Positions 1-8,202 of a DNA stretch of 64,000 bases are shown piece after piece. Each line of letters opens with the position of its first letter. The first letter of the stretch is position 1. The translations under genes and the position numbers were made by a program. The DNA is from Croceivirga lutea. GTDB taxonomy: Bacteria; Bacteroidota; Bacteroidia; Flavobacteriales; Flavobacteriaceae. Below the pieces are notes generated by a model that was not told the DNA's origin, did no database searches, and was given only the letters and a program-made list of their open reading frames with translations. The DNA lies in contig NZ_JACJUK010000003.1 in assembly GCF_014235875.1 (NCBI RefSeq), positions 124,001 through 188,000 on the forward strand. Reading direction: 5' to 3'.

Positions 1-2
1 AT

Positions 3-590
3 GGGGCTTTTACTTCTAGAGAAGCAATAAAAAAAGTGCCTCGCTTAGGGGGTAAAGCTTTTGAACAAGCGGCTGGCTTTTTACGTATTCGTGATGCGGA
101 AAATCCATTGGATGATTCGGCCGTACATCCAGAGAGTTATGGTATTGTAAAACAAATGGCAAAAGACCAAGGTGTTCCATTAACCAAGATTGTACGCAAT
201 ACAGCAGTGCTAAAAAACATCAACCTAAAAAAATACCAAACGGAAACCATTGGTTTGCCAACCTTACAAGATATTCTTGAAGAGCTAGAAAAACCCGGAC
301 TAGACCGAAGGGAAAAAGCCAAAGCTTTTACGTTTGACCAAAATATTAGAACTATAGAAGATTTAAGGTCAGGTCAATTGCTGCCCGGCATCGTTAACAA
401 TATCACCAACTTTGGTTGTTTTGTAGATGTAGGTATAAAAGAAAGTGGGCTGATTCATGTTTCCAATTTATCTGATAGCTATGTGAGTGATGTCAATAGC
501 ATTGTGAGCTTGCATCAACAGTTAATTGTAAAAGTTTTAGATGTGGATGTAAAACGAAAACGTATTCAATTAAAACTACACAAAGCATAA
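3..590 (+). CDS. tex: Tex-family RNA-binding transcription accessory protein, 3' part only
   Basis: The reading frame is open from the first bases of the window, so the N-terminal three quarters of the gene lie upstream; the GTG at 36 is internal. What remains is the helix-hairpin-helix region (KKVPRLGGKAFEQAAGFLRI, then a DAENPLD stretch) and a C-terminal S1 RNA-binding domain that begins near the PGIVNNITNFGCFVDVG segment and ends with the usual DVKRKRIQLKL strand. Tex/YhgF proteins are cytoplasmic nucleic-acid-binding factors linked to transcription and RNA handling; the exact role in Bacteroidota is not established. A hairpin terminator follows the stop codon directly. The family call is firm; only the C-terminus can be judged here. 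Confidence 0.93.
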   Translation, partial: GAFTSREAIKKVPRLGGKAFEQAAGFLRIRDAENPLDDSAVHPESYGIVKQMAKDQGVPLTKIVRNTAVLKNINLKKYQTETIGLPTLQDILEELEKPGLDRREKAKAFTFDQNIRTIEDLRSGQLLPGIVNNITNFGCFVDVGIKESGLIHVSNLSDSYVSDVNSIVSLHQQLIVKVLDVDVKRKRIQLKLHKA

Positions 591-592
591 AA

Positions 593-616
593 AATCCCCG
601 ACCAAGGTCGGGGATT
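593..616. terminator. Hairpin terminator after tex
   Basis: The arms TCCCCGACC (595-603) and GGTCGGGGA (606-614) form a perfect 9-bp stem. Flanking A and T bases extend it weakly. It lies between tex and the convergent lipoprotein gene and could stop transcription from both sides. Confidence 0.75.
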
Positions 617-651
617 GCTAACTAACTCAAACTAAAAACAAGGTTTCCACT

Positions 652-2991
652 TTACTTTTGCATAGCGGTATTCTTTACCTTTTTTGCAGTTATTCTTAAC
701 TTGTTATTAAATATTTCGGAAGCTACATTTCGTTGCGTTCTTAATCTTTCTCTTACCTCTAACACATAGATACTATCACTATTTTCTGGCCGTGATTTTG
801 ACTTTAGGTATTTTGAAGTTTTTATTGCTGATTTACCGGTTGTAGTGTAATCAATAACATCAACTAAATCACCATTTTCATCATAAATTTCTTCTCTAAC
901 TAAAACACCGTCTTCATAGAACAAAATATAACTAACATTACCATTTTGACCATAACCTGTTAATCTAGACAGGAAGAAATTAGCATCATACTCAAATTCT
1001 TCAGTTAAATATATAGTTCCATCAGGGAAGGCGTAAGTTATTATAGAAGTAAAACCAAATTCATTATAGGTGAAGTTTCTAATACCATATACTTCTCCAT
1101 CTGGCCAAATAGAATATTCTGTAGTTACAAATCCACTGGCATCATATTCATATTCTAGGTAGTAATTAAAACTTCCATCAAAATATACATCTAAACGTGT
1201 TCGTTGCCCAATTTCATTATAATAACTAACCGATAATATTTGGTCATTGGCTAAGTATTCGGTTGATTTCGCAAGTTGGTATCCATTATATTCTTCAATA
1301 ATGTAAAAGTCTAGATTACCCTCAAAGTAATATTCTACACGTCTACCTTGTATACTATCTACCCCGAACTCTGTTATCTCTTTATAACTAATAAGACCGT
1401 TCTCGTCATACCAATAACTTGTTGTAATGCTAGAACCATCTTCAAAATTTTCACTTTCGTAAGTTATCTGGCCATTGTTATATGTTTCAGTTGATGTTTG
1501 TACACCGTTTTGATAAATTGTTGTTCCAACTTGACCGTTACTACTTTCATAAGTATTTAATGTTAGCACTTCATTTTGATTATAAGTGTAAGTTCCGGTA
1601 GATGAAAATGAAACTCCGTCACTAGTAGTGCCTTGCTGAGATTCCACATAAGAAACTAATTTGTTATTAGTATCGTATTCAAAAGAATCAGTAACACTCG
1701 CTTCTGAAGAGGTAAAAACCAATTCGCCATTTTGGAAAAAATTGTCTTCAAAAAGTCTATCATACGTAATTAGCGAAATATTGTTTTGGTCATTATAAGT
1801 ATAGTTAAAGTTTCTACGTGAGTAAAAACTACTATTATCCGCACGTTGGTCATTATAAATACGTTGTGCGGTTGCTATTAAATCATTGTTATAGGTTAAA
1901 TTCCAAGTAATAGTAAAGTCTCTGGTTGGGTCTTCTTCCGCAAAATCTCTAAAATAAGAAAGTGGCCTGTTAGCTGTGTCGTGAGCAGTGATATAATTGT
2001 TATCAATTCTTGACCCATCTGGCACTACAAACCCAATTACACTTATTTGGTTTAAGGCATTGTAAGTTAATTGCACCAAACGTTGGTTAGTAGCATTTGT
2101 AGCAGAATACGTTCCTTTTAAACTATTTGCTCCATAGGTTGTTAAAAGCAAACTCTCTGGTAGACCATTAGCATTTGTTGAATTTACTTCAGCTTCATAA
2201 AAAACTTTACCCGAATACCGAGCTACAACTGCTACAGCTTGCAGAGCACCATCAGCGTTAAAAGTTGTTTTATAAATAGCACTAGTTGATGTATAGGTAT
2301 AATCCCATGTTTGAAAAAAGGGTTGTATACCATTTACAAAATGAGATACAACCAAATTTTCTGGCGCAGAAAACGAAATACCCAAAGAAGCCGCCATATT
2401 TTCGGCTGCTTCTGACGGATACACCACGTTTAAAGCAAGCCCCAAGCTTTGACTTATGTTTATTACAATATCTGCTAATACTGCTTCAATAGGTTGACTA
2501 AAATCAATTTCTGTAATAGTAATAGTACTGGCTAATTCTTCAGTAATTGTGATACCATTGCTTTCATCACCATCGATATCTAAAGTTTGTAAAAGCGCCG
2601 CAATATTCTGAGATACAGGGTTTTCTATAGTAGCATTTGCATCTAAAGTTTGAGCAAGAGTTATTGGAGTAATGAGGTCTTGGCCAGTGGCAGACCCTAA
2701 AACAAGTTCTCCTATTTTAAAGGTAACTGTTTCACCCTCAACATAAGAGAATTCACCATTACCATTTGTGGTTCCAGATTGGGTTGCAGTTTCAAAAGTT
2801 AATCCTTCTACAGCACCATCTTTAAAAACACCTGTCAATACTGTAGGTTCGTTGGTACCATCTGGTTCTTCTTGATCAGGTTCTTCCTGAACGGGGTCGG
2901 GTTCCGGATTTGGAGTCTCATCTTCTTTACCACACCCCACAAAAATGAGTACTAGTAAAACAAAAAGTAAGCTTAATTTGCTATTTTTCAT
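652..2991 (-). CDS. Large surface lipoprotein with YD/RHS-like repeats
   Basis: This 779-aa protein begins with a lipoprotein signal peptide ending in LIFVGC (Cys20), followed by a Pro/Glu/Asp-rich linker of about 30 residues. Residues ~50-110 resemble the small beta-rich module found in bacterial surface lipoproteins (GxFKDGAVEGLTFET, then GETVTFKIGELVLGS). The rest is rich in Tyr, Asn and Gly, with loosely repeated YD-type units such as YDENGLISYKEI, YDASGFVTTEY, YNEFGFTSIITY and YDENGDLVDVIDY. Such units occur in RHS/YD-repeat shells, but no toxin domain or RHS core cap is visible. It is probably anchored in the outer membrane; its function is unknown. It stands alone, transcribed away from sua5 by a separate promoter. 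Confidence 0.8.
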   Translation of the reverse strand: MKNSKLSLLFVLLVLIFVGCGKEDETPNPEPDPVQEEPDQEEPDGTNEPTVLTGVFKDGAVEGLTFETATQSGTTNGNGEFSYVEGETVTFKIGELVLGSATGQDLITPITLAQTLDANATIENPVSQNIAALLQTLDIDGDESNGITITEELASTITITEIDFSQPIEAVLADIVINISQSLGLALNVVYPSEAAENMAASLGISFSAPENLVVSHFVNGIQPFFQTWDYTYTSTSAIYKTTFNADGALQAVAVVARYSGKVFYEAEVNSTNANGLPESLLLTTYGANSLKGTYSATNATNQRLVQLTYNALNQISVIGFVVPDGSRIDNNYITAHDTANRPLSYFRDFAEEDPTRDFTITWNLTYNNDLIATAQRIYNDQRADNSSFYSRRNFNYTYNDQNNISLITYDRLFEDNFFQNGELVFTSSEASVTDSFEYDTNNKLVSYVESQQGTTSDGVSFSSTGTYTYNQNEVLTLNTYESSNGQVGTTIYQNGVQTSTETYNNGQITYESENFEDGSSITTSYWYDENGLISYKEITEFGVDSIQGRRVEYYFEGNLDFYIIEEYNGYQLAKSTEYLANDQILSVSYYNEIGQRTRLDVYFDGSFNYYLEYEYDASGFVTTEYSIWPDGEVYGIRNFTYNEFGFTSIITYAFPDGTIYLTEEFEYDANFFLSRLTGYGQNGNVSYILFYEDGVLVREEIYDENGDLVDVIDYTTTGKSAIKTSKYLKSKSRPENSDSIYVLEVRERLRTQRNVASEIFNNKLRITAKKVKNTAMQK

Positions 2992-3172
2992 AATATAAAA
3001 AATATTTGGATTCTTAGTAAACCATACAAAAGCATAATTAAATTATGAAGGCGTTTTGGGAAACCTTTTTAGGGGAAGAAATAGTACACTACAAGTTTAG
3101 CTGCAAAAGATTCTAATGACAATACCCGTATATTGGTATTTTTATAGGTAAATTAAATCTGCTTAATAATGT

Positions 3173-4129
3173 TTATGAATTCTGGGCGCGCTGCAAACGG
3201 TCGTTTATTGAGCGTCCTAAGCCTACTTCTGGTAGTTCTTCAGCAATGATGATATCGAGATTCATAGCATCTAATTGGTGCAAATATTGATAAAGATTAT
3301 GCGCAGCTTCTTTTAAGTTTTTTGATTGAGAAAGCACTTTAGTAACTAGACTACCGGAATAATCATCTCGATAATACGAAAGAATACCAATTTTTTTGTT
3401 TTTAAATTCAGACAACGATTTCTCTATATTCTGAGATAGTAGTAATGGTGTTTTGGGCGAATAATGTTTACCCAACATACCTGGTGCAACTGGGGTATTC
3501 TCCTCTCTTATGTATAACTTTACATTACCAACACATGCTTCAATTTCTTCAATAGCTACTCCTCCTTTTCTATAAATCACTGGCAAATCATCTTCAAAGC
3601 CAACAATAGTAGATTCTAAACCTATAATACAAGGACCGCCATCCAAAACTGTAACAGCGTCTCCAAAATATTGATTTACATTTTGAGCAGAAGTTGGACT
3701 AACTCGAGTAAACGGGTTAGCACTAGGTGCCGCAACCGGAAAATCTAGCCCTGCCAATAACTCAAGAGTTAATTTGTGATTTGGCATACGTATACCCACA
3801 GTGGGTTTACCTGCAGTAACCAAATCACTTACCTTTTCATTTTTTGGAAGAATTAAAGTTAATGGTCCGGGCCAGAACTTTCTTGCTAAAAGCTTGGCTT
3901 TTTCTGGAACATTTTTAGTTAATACTTGCAACTGTTCTACAGAATGAATGTGAACTATTAAAGGATTGAATGTTGGTCTACCTTTAGTCTTAAAAATTTT
4001 TTCTACAGCTGTATCATCCATGCAGTTTGCTGCCAAGCCGTATACAGTTTCTGTAGGTATAGCAACAACTTCACCGCTTTTTAATAATTGACGACATCTA
4101 TCTAAATCTGTAGTGATTGCGGAAAACAT
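3173..4129 (-). CDS. sua5: L-threonylcarbamoyladenylate synthase (Sua5/YwlC type)
   Basis: This cytoplasmic enzyme makes threonylcarbamoyl-AMP from threonine, bicarbonate and ATP for the t6A37 modification of ANN-decoding tRNAs. The N-terminal YrdC-like domain is clear: PTETVYGLAAN near residue 26, then KTKGRPTFNPL with the conserved Lys, Arg and Asn, SANPFTRVSPTSA near residue 136, and GLESTIVGF. At 318 aa it is the long Sua5 form, which adds a C-terminal Sua5 domain after a linker (PVAPGMLGKHYSPKTPL). TsaC-type proteins stop near 200 aa. The gene is monocistronic and divergent from the HDAC-like gene, with only 66 bases between the two starts. Confidence 0.93.
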   Translation of the reverse strand: MFSAITTDLDRCRQLLKSGEVVAIPTETVYGLAANCMDDTAVEKIFKTKGRPTFNPLIVHIHSVEQLQVLTKNVPEKAKLLARKFWPGPLTLILPKNEKVSDLVTAGKPTVGIRMPNHKLTLELLAGLDFPVAAPSANPFTRVSPTSAQNVNQYFGDAVTVLDGGPCIIGLESTIVGFEDDLPVIYRKGGVAIEEIEACVGNVKLYIREENTPVAPGMLGKHYSPKTPLLLSQNIEKSLSEFKNKKIGILSYYRDDYSGSLVTKVLSQSKNLKEAAHNLYQYLHQLDAMNLDIIIAEELPEVGLGRSINDRLQRAQNS

Positions 4130-4195
4130 GAAACAAAGGTAAGACGATTATCTTTTGGTCAGGGACATAATTATACGACCTTTGGGTAAAAAACT

Positions 4196-5098
4196 TTGCT
4201 TAAAATTGCCTACCATCCTATCTACAAACATCCGTTACCAGAAGGACATCGATTTCCGATGATAAAGTACGAGTTGTTGCCACAACAATTAAAACATGAG
4301 GGTATTAGTACTGAAGAAAATTTCTTTGAACCCACCTTAGCTTCAAAAGTGGATATTTTACGCGCCCATGAAGAAAATTATTACCAAAGGCTAATCAACT
4401 TAGAATTAACCCCTAAAGAAATTAGAAAAAGTGGTTTTCCACTATCTGATATTCTTGTAAAAAGAGAGCGAATAATAGCCCAAGGAACCCTACAAAACTG
4501 TCATTTTGCATTAGCGCATGGGGTAAGTATGAATATTGCAGGTGGCACCCACCATGCATATACCAATAGAGCTGAAGCATTTTGCTTGTTGAATGACCAA
4601 GCCATTGCTGCTCATTATTTATTATTTCACCAGTTGGCCAAAAAAATTTTGATTGTAGATTTAGATGTGCACCAAGGTAATGGTACCGCTGAAATATTTT
4701 CAGAAGTGGCAAACGTATTTACTTTTTCTATGCATGGTGAAGGCAATTACCCTTTCAAAAAAGAAGAATCAGACTTAGATATAGCCTTACCCAAGAATAC
4801 TACTGACGAAACCTATTTAAAAATACTTACTGAAACCTTGCCTCAACTAATTAAACAGCAAAAGCCAGATTTTATTTTTTATTTATCAGGAGTTGACGTG
4901 TTAGCTTCTGATAAGCTGGGAACTTTAGGCTTAAGCATAGAAGGCTGTGCAGAAAGAGATGCTACCGTATTTAAACACGCAAAAGCAAATAATATTCCGA
5001 TTCAATGCAGTATGGGCGGTGGATATTCGCCAGATATTAAGGTTATCTTAAAAGCACACGTAAATACCTATAAACTTGCTCAAGAGACCTATTTTTGA
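4196..5098 (+). CDS. Histone-deacetylase-family hydrolase
   Basis: A 300-aa zinc amidohydrolase of the arginase/deacetylase superfamily. The family signatures are all present: the paired histidines in GGTHHA, the metal-binding DLDVHQGNGT, SMHGEGNYPF, the third metal Asp in YLSGVDVLASDKLG, and the C-terminal SMGGGYS loop. Bacterial members act on acetylated small molecules, polyamines or proteins; the substrate cannot be told here. The start is a TTG: MLKIAYHPIYKHPLPEGHRF fits family N-termini, and no ATG lies near it. It is followed 16 bases later by the PAP2 gene, so the two may share a transcript. Confidence 0.88.
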   Translation: MLKIAYHPIYKHPLPEGHRFPMIKYELLPQQLKHEGISTEENFFEPTLASKVDILRAHEENYYQRLINLELTPKEIRKSGFPLSDILVKRERIIAQGTLQNCHFALAHGVSMNIAGGTHHAYTNRAEAFCLLNDQAIAAHYLLFHQLAKKILIVDLDVHQGNGTAEIFSEVANVFTFSMHGEGNYPFKKEESDLDIALPKNTTDETYLKILTETLPQLIKQQKPDFIFYLSGVDVLASDKLGTLGLSIEGCAERDATVFKHAKANNIPIQCSMGGGYSPDIKVILKAHVNTYKLAQETYF

Positions 5099-5114
5099 CG
5101 GCTAAAAATTTTTA

Positions 5115-5957
5115 ATGAGAACGATAAGTAGCCTTCTATTTACATTTCTTCTAATTACATCATCTATTGCCCAAGATATATCAGAACCAAAAGAAGATAA
5201 GTTATGGAATGAGTTTACCTATGATATGGGTAATGTATTTGGTGGTATGGGTTATGCGTATAGCCGACCAGCTCATTGGCAAGGTGAACAATGGGGTGAT
5301 TTTGGTATGCTAACAGGGGGTACGCTAGCTTTGTTTTTGGTAGATGATGAAATTTATGATTGGACCCGAGGTTGGGAAGAAGATGTACCTAAAGCAGTAA
5401 AAAATTACGGCCATAAATACGGAAACCCAAATAATAACTACATGTTCACTGGTGCAGTTTATTTAACTGGCCTTTTTACAAAAAACGAAAAACTTCGTAG
5501 AACCGGAGTTTTACTTATTTCTTCTGCAACAGCAGGAGGCCTGCTGCAACAAGTAAGTAAACGTATTGTGGGTAGAGCAAGACCAAAAAGTGGGGCTACC
5601 TCTGGCACTTTTGACCCTTTACATTTAGACCGTGTTTACAATTATGATTCTTTCCCTTCTGGACATGCTATGTTAGCTTTTAGCAATGCCTACGCTATTG
5701 GTAAACAATTTAAAAGTCCGTGGATAAAAGCTGGGTTTTATACTGTTGGAATGATACCTGGTATTGTTAGAGTGGCAGATGGTTTCCATTGGATATCTGA
5801 TGTTGCTTTTAGTACCGCTTTAAGCATTTTTATTGTAGAATCTATTGATAAGTATTTGGATAAAAAGTACAATGAAAAATACAACGACAGTAGAAACCAA
5901 GTAAACTACAGTTTACAATTTGGTTTAAATACCGTAGGACTACGCGTAACTTTTTAG
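5115..5957 (+). CDS. PAP2-family phosphatase, exported
   Basis: A 280-aa protein with a signal peptide (cleavage likely after SSIAQ). It has the three-part catalytic signature of PAP2 acid phosphatases: KRIVGRARP, then SFPSGHAM with the catalytic His, then R-x6-H-x3-D in VRVADGFHWISD. Members remove phosphate from lipid phosphates or undecaprenyl pyrophosphate. The absence of the usual six-helix membrane core and the presence of a signal peptide suggest a periplasmic or outer-membrane enzyme. The C-terminus ends in phenylalanine after a beta-like stretch (SLQFGLNTVGLRVTF), as in outer-membrane-associated proteins. Confidence 0.87.
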   Translation: MRTISSLLFTFLLITSSIAQDISEPKEDKLWNEFTYDMGNVFGGMGYAYSRPAHWQGEQWGDFGMLTGGTLALFLVDDEIYDWTRGWEEDVPKAVKNYGHKYGNPNNNYMFTGAVYLTGLFTKNEKLRRTGVLLISSATAGGLLQQVSKRIVGRARPKSGATSGTFDPLHLDRVYNYDSFPSGHAMLAFSNAYAIGKQFKSPWIKAGFYTVGMIPGIVRVADGFHWISDVAFSTALSIFIVESIDKYLDKKYNEKYNDSRNQVNYSLQFGLNTVGLRVTF

Positions 5958-6055
5958 TAATCCTAAATTGGTAATACCTAATACGAGTAGTTTAGCTTAT
6001 TTTAGAATATTTCTTATTTAGATTTATTAAAAATAATTATTTTTGCTTTCGAAAT

Positions 6056-6208
6056 ATGGGTAAGAAAGCTAAAAAACTTCAGGCGACGCGATTAAAGGAT
6101 TTAAATCCTAAAAAATGCAAAACCAAATGCTGCGATAAGTATAAAAAAGGTGAGCACAAAAGATGCAAAAAATGTCCGTGTTTTGACCTACTAAAAAAAG
6201 TAGCATAA
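6056..6208 (+). CDS. Small Cys/Lys-rich protein, 50 aa
   Basis: An ATG at 6056 opens a 50-codon frame ending in TAA. The product is very basic and has six cysteines arranged C-x3-CC-x10-C-x2-C-x-C (residues 21-42, within KCKTKCCDKYKKGEHKRCKK and CPCF). This layout could bind a metal such as zinc. No signal peptide or membrane segment is seen. The even spacing of cysteines and the purposeful codon content make it more convincing than a chance frame, and I believe similar short proteins occur in other flavobacteria, but I cannot check this. Function unknown. Confidence 0.6.
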   Translation: MGKKAKKLQATRLKDLNPKKCKTKCCDKYKKGEHKRCKKCPCFDLLKKVA

Positions 6209-6240
6209 AAAAACCGATGGCAGAACATGTCCGCCACCGG
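6207..6240 (-). terminator. Terminator of the 141-aa protein gene
   Basis: Read on the minus strand, the arms at 6231-6240 and 6214-6223 pair over 10 positions, two of them G-U, and are followed by a run of seven U (A-run 6207-6213 on the plus strand). It lies 25 bases after the stop of the minus-strand gene at 6265. Confidence 0.6.
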
Positions 6241-6264
6241 TCAACCAATCATCAATCAAAAAAT

Positions 6265-6690
6265 TTAAAAATTACCCAAACTCAACTTTGGAGTATCAAC
6301 TCGTAGCTGAGCTCCCATCACCAATCTTCTTGGATAATATGTTCTTTCATAGCTCTGATAAGAGTAGGTGTGACTATAAAAATTTTTGTTATGCTCACAA
6401 GCATCACTACAGTGTTTTGAATGTTTAGCATACGCTTCTTTTTTGCTTTTCATATAAACCAAATAAGCCTCCTTATTTTTCTTCTTTAAATCTTTCTCGT
6501 ATCCTTTCTGATCTTTCCAAAAATCTTCTTCATCTGAAGTATCTTTAAATTTCACAGACTGCTCATAAGCAGCGTCTTCTTTTGCCCTATTCTGAAAATA
6601 AATAGATGAGGCTATACTAACATCCTGAGCATTTAAGCTAAATGTTATTAAAAAAACAAAAGACAACAACCAGAAAAGAAGGGGTTTCAT
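6265..6690 (-). CDS. Secreted protein of unknown function, 141 aa
   Basis: I do not recognise the family. The N-terminus is a clear Sec signal peptide (MKPLLFWLLSFVFLITFSLN, cleavage after NAQ). The mature part is highly charged, rich in Lys, Asp and Glu, followed by a Tyr/Ser/His patch (KNFYSHTYSYQSYERTYYPR). Two cysteines (HCSDACEH) could form a disulfide or bind metal. It stands alone with its own terminator. The location is periplasm or outer membrane. Confidence 0.7.
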   Translation of the reverse strand: MKPLLFWLLSFVFLITFSLNAQDVSIASSIYFQNRAKEDAAYEQSVKFKDTSDEEDFWKDQKGYEKDLKKKNKEAYLVYMKSKKEAYAKHSKHCSDACEHNKNFYSHTYSYQSYERTYYPRRLVMGAQLRVDTPKLSLGNF

Positions 6691-6783
6691 AGCAAGCGTT
6701 TATAGTATTTACGTTGTAGTAGCCATTTAAGTTCTTAACAATTGGTTAAATAAAAACCCTAACTAGCAGTTGTCTTTTAACAC

Positions 6784-6811
6784 AAAAAAAAGGAGGCATT
6801 GCCTCCTTTTT
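6784..6811 (-). terminator. Terminator of ssb
   Basis: AGGAGGC (6791-6797) pairs with GCCTCCT (6801-6807) around a 3-base loop. The plus-strand A-run at 6784-6790 gives the U-tract on the minus strand, downstream of ssb. Confidence 0.8.
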
Positions 6812-6834
6812 ATATAAATACTAGGTATTAGTAC

Positions 6835-7167
6835 TTATTTTCCTAAAAGTAAGAGCTCGTTACAGCGAACTTCGGTTATATATCTTTTTTCACCTTCTTT
6901 AGTTTCATATGCTCTGTGCGTAAGTTTACCCTCAATAGCTACTTGCTTACCTTTATTTAGGTAGTTTTCGACTATTTCAGCAGTTTTACCCCATGCTACG
7001 ATATTATGCCATTGGGTGTCTTCTACTTTTTGTCCTTGGGCATTTTTATAGCTATCACTAGTGGCAATGCTAAATTTAGCAAGTTTGTTTCCGTTTTCTA
7101 AACTAATGATTTCAGGATCTTGACCTAAATTTCCAATCAACTGTACTTTGTTTTTTAGTGCGTTCAT
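6835..7167 (-). CDS. ssb: Single-stranded DNA-binding protein, short tailless form
   Basis: A 110-aa OB-fold protein: VQLIGNLGQDPEI at the start, FSIATSDSY, the conserved DTQWHNIVAWGKTAEIVENYLNKG core, then VAIEGKLTHRAYETKEGEKRY. SSB coats single-stranded DNA in replication and repair. The protein stops at CNELLLLGK, right after the OB fold. The linker and the acidic tip that normally recruits partner proteins are both missing. The ancestral replication SSB of this organism is therefore probably another gene, and this is a shorter paralogue. It is monocistronic, with a terminator 24 bases downstream. Confidence 0.9.
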   Translation of the reverse strand: MNALKNKVQLIGNLGQDPEIISLENGNKLAKFSIATSDSYKNAQGQKVEDTQWHNIVAWGKTAEIVENYLNKGKQVAIEGKLTHRAYETKEGEKRYITEVRCNELLLLGK

Positions 7168-7280
7168 AATTTTAATTTTAATGTTAAACAGTTAATACTA
7201 TCGACCGACTTTCAATCGACAAGGCAAACCTAAAAAGAGTGTTATTTGATAATCGGTTAAAACACATTTACTTTCGATTG

Positions 7281-7310
7281 TAAACGTTTGTAGTCGTTTG
7301 TTGTCGTTTA
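7281..7310. repeat. Three CGTTTG/CGTTTA repeats at exact 10-bp spacing
   Basis: CGTTTG starts at 7285 and 7295, and CGTTTA at 7305. TAAACG at 7281 makes the whole 30-bp block also an imperfect inverted repeat. It sits in the 339-base gap upstream of ssb, so it could be a protein-binding site on one face of the helix. No other structure was seen in 7168-7323. Confidence 0.4.
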
Positions 7311-7323
7311 TTTTAAAATAAAA

Positions 7324-7497
7324 GTGCCACAAGAAATATTAAATTATGACTTATGTAAAGTTTCAAAAAAACTGAAACTAAACGATTTTACCACTTTACT
7401 CAATCAAAAGCAATACTCACCAAAAGGTTCATCTTCTGGCATAGGCTTTGTTAACCTTTATTCTCATTTAAGTACATTTATCAATACGTATCTTTAA
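7324..7497 (+). CDS. Possible 57-aa protein with GTG start
   Basis: A GTG-started frame ends nine bases before the SIMPL gene. The product begins VPQEILNYDLCKVSKKLK and ends HLSTFINTYL. It has a plausible soluble composition with no signal or membrane segment. There is no recognised domain. An in-frame stop lies at 7291, so an ATG start is excluded. It may be real, since it fills the gap neatly, or a chance frame. Confidence 0.3.
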   Translation: MPQEILNYDLCKVSKKLKLNDFTTLLNQKQYSPKGSSSGIGFVNLYSHLSTFINTYL

Positions 7498-7506
7498 AAA
7501 GCTATT

Positions 7507-8199
7507 ATGAAAAAAATCATTTTATTCCTTTTAACTCTATTACCACTACTAACCATGGCACAGTCAAAAAACTTTTTAGACACCCCTTATCTAGAGACAA
7601 CAGCAAGAGTTGACACTACAATTACTCCTGATAGAATTTATTTAAGTATAACTATACAAGAGGCAGATTCAAAAGGCCGAAAATCTGTTGAAGAACAAGA
7701 AAATAAAATGGCTAGCAAACTTAAAGAGCTCGGTATTAATATAGATAAGCAATTAGTCATTAAAGATTTAAGTAGCGACTACAAGAAATATTTTCTTAGA
7801 AGTAAAGATGTAATGAAAAGCAAACAATTTTCACTAGTAGTTTATGACGGTTTAACGGCTGGTAAAGTAATGGCCGCTCTTGAAGATATGGGTTTAGCAA
7901 ATACCTATTTAGAAAAAACTGAATATTCTAAAATGGATGAATTGGAACTAGAACTTAAATCTAAGGCTATAGAAAAAGCTAAACGTAAAGCAATAGCCCT
8001 TACTAAACCATTAGGGCAAACCGTTGAGAGTGCCATACATATTGTAGATAACTCACAACCATATTACCCAAGATATAATACTAGAATGGAAATGAAGTCT
8101 ATGGCGGTAATGGATGCTTCACCAGAGCCCCTAGCTATAGATTTTGAAAAAATCAAAGTAGAAACCACAGTAAACGTTAAGTTTAAAATATCGCTTTAA
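7507..8199 (+). CDS. SIMPL-domain (DUF541) exported protein
   Basis: A 230-aa protein with a Sec signal peptide (cleavage after TMAQ). It is followed by a SIMPL domain: an early ETTARVDTTITPDRIYLSI strand, a central helix with EEQENKMASKLKELGI, and a C-terminal segment KAIEKAKRKAIALTKPLGQT. SIMPL proteins form large periplasmic rings; some protect cells from oxidative stress, but the role here is unknown. The next gene begins 3 bases after the stop and the one after that 9 bases later, so the three are probably co-transcribed. Confidence 0.85.
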   Translation: MKKIILFLLTLLPLLTMAQSKNFLDTPYLETTARVDTTITPDRIYLSITIQEADSKGRKSVEEQENKMASKLKELGINIDKQLVIKDLSSDYKKYFLRSKDVMKSKQFSLVVYDGLTAGKVMAALEDMGLANTYLEKTEYSKMDELELELKSKAIEKAKRKAIALTKPLGQTVESAIHIVDNSQPYYPRYNTRMEMKSMAVMDASPEPLAIDFEKIKVETTVNVKFKISL

Positions 8200-8202
8200 G
8201 CA

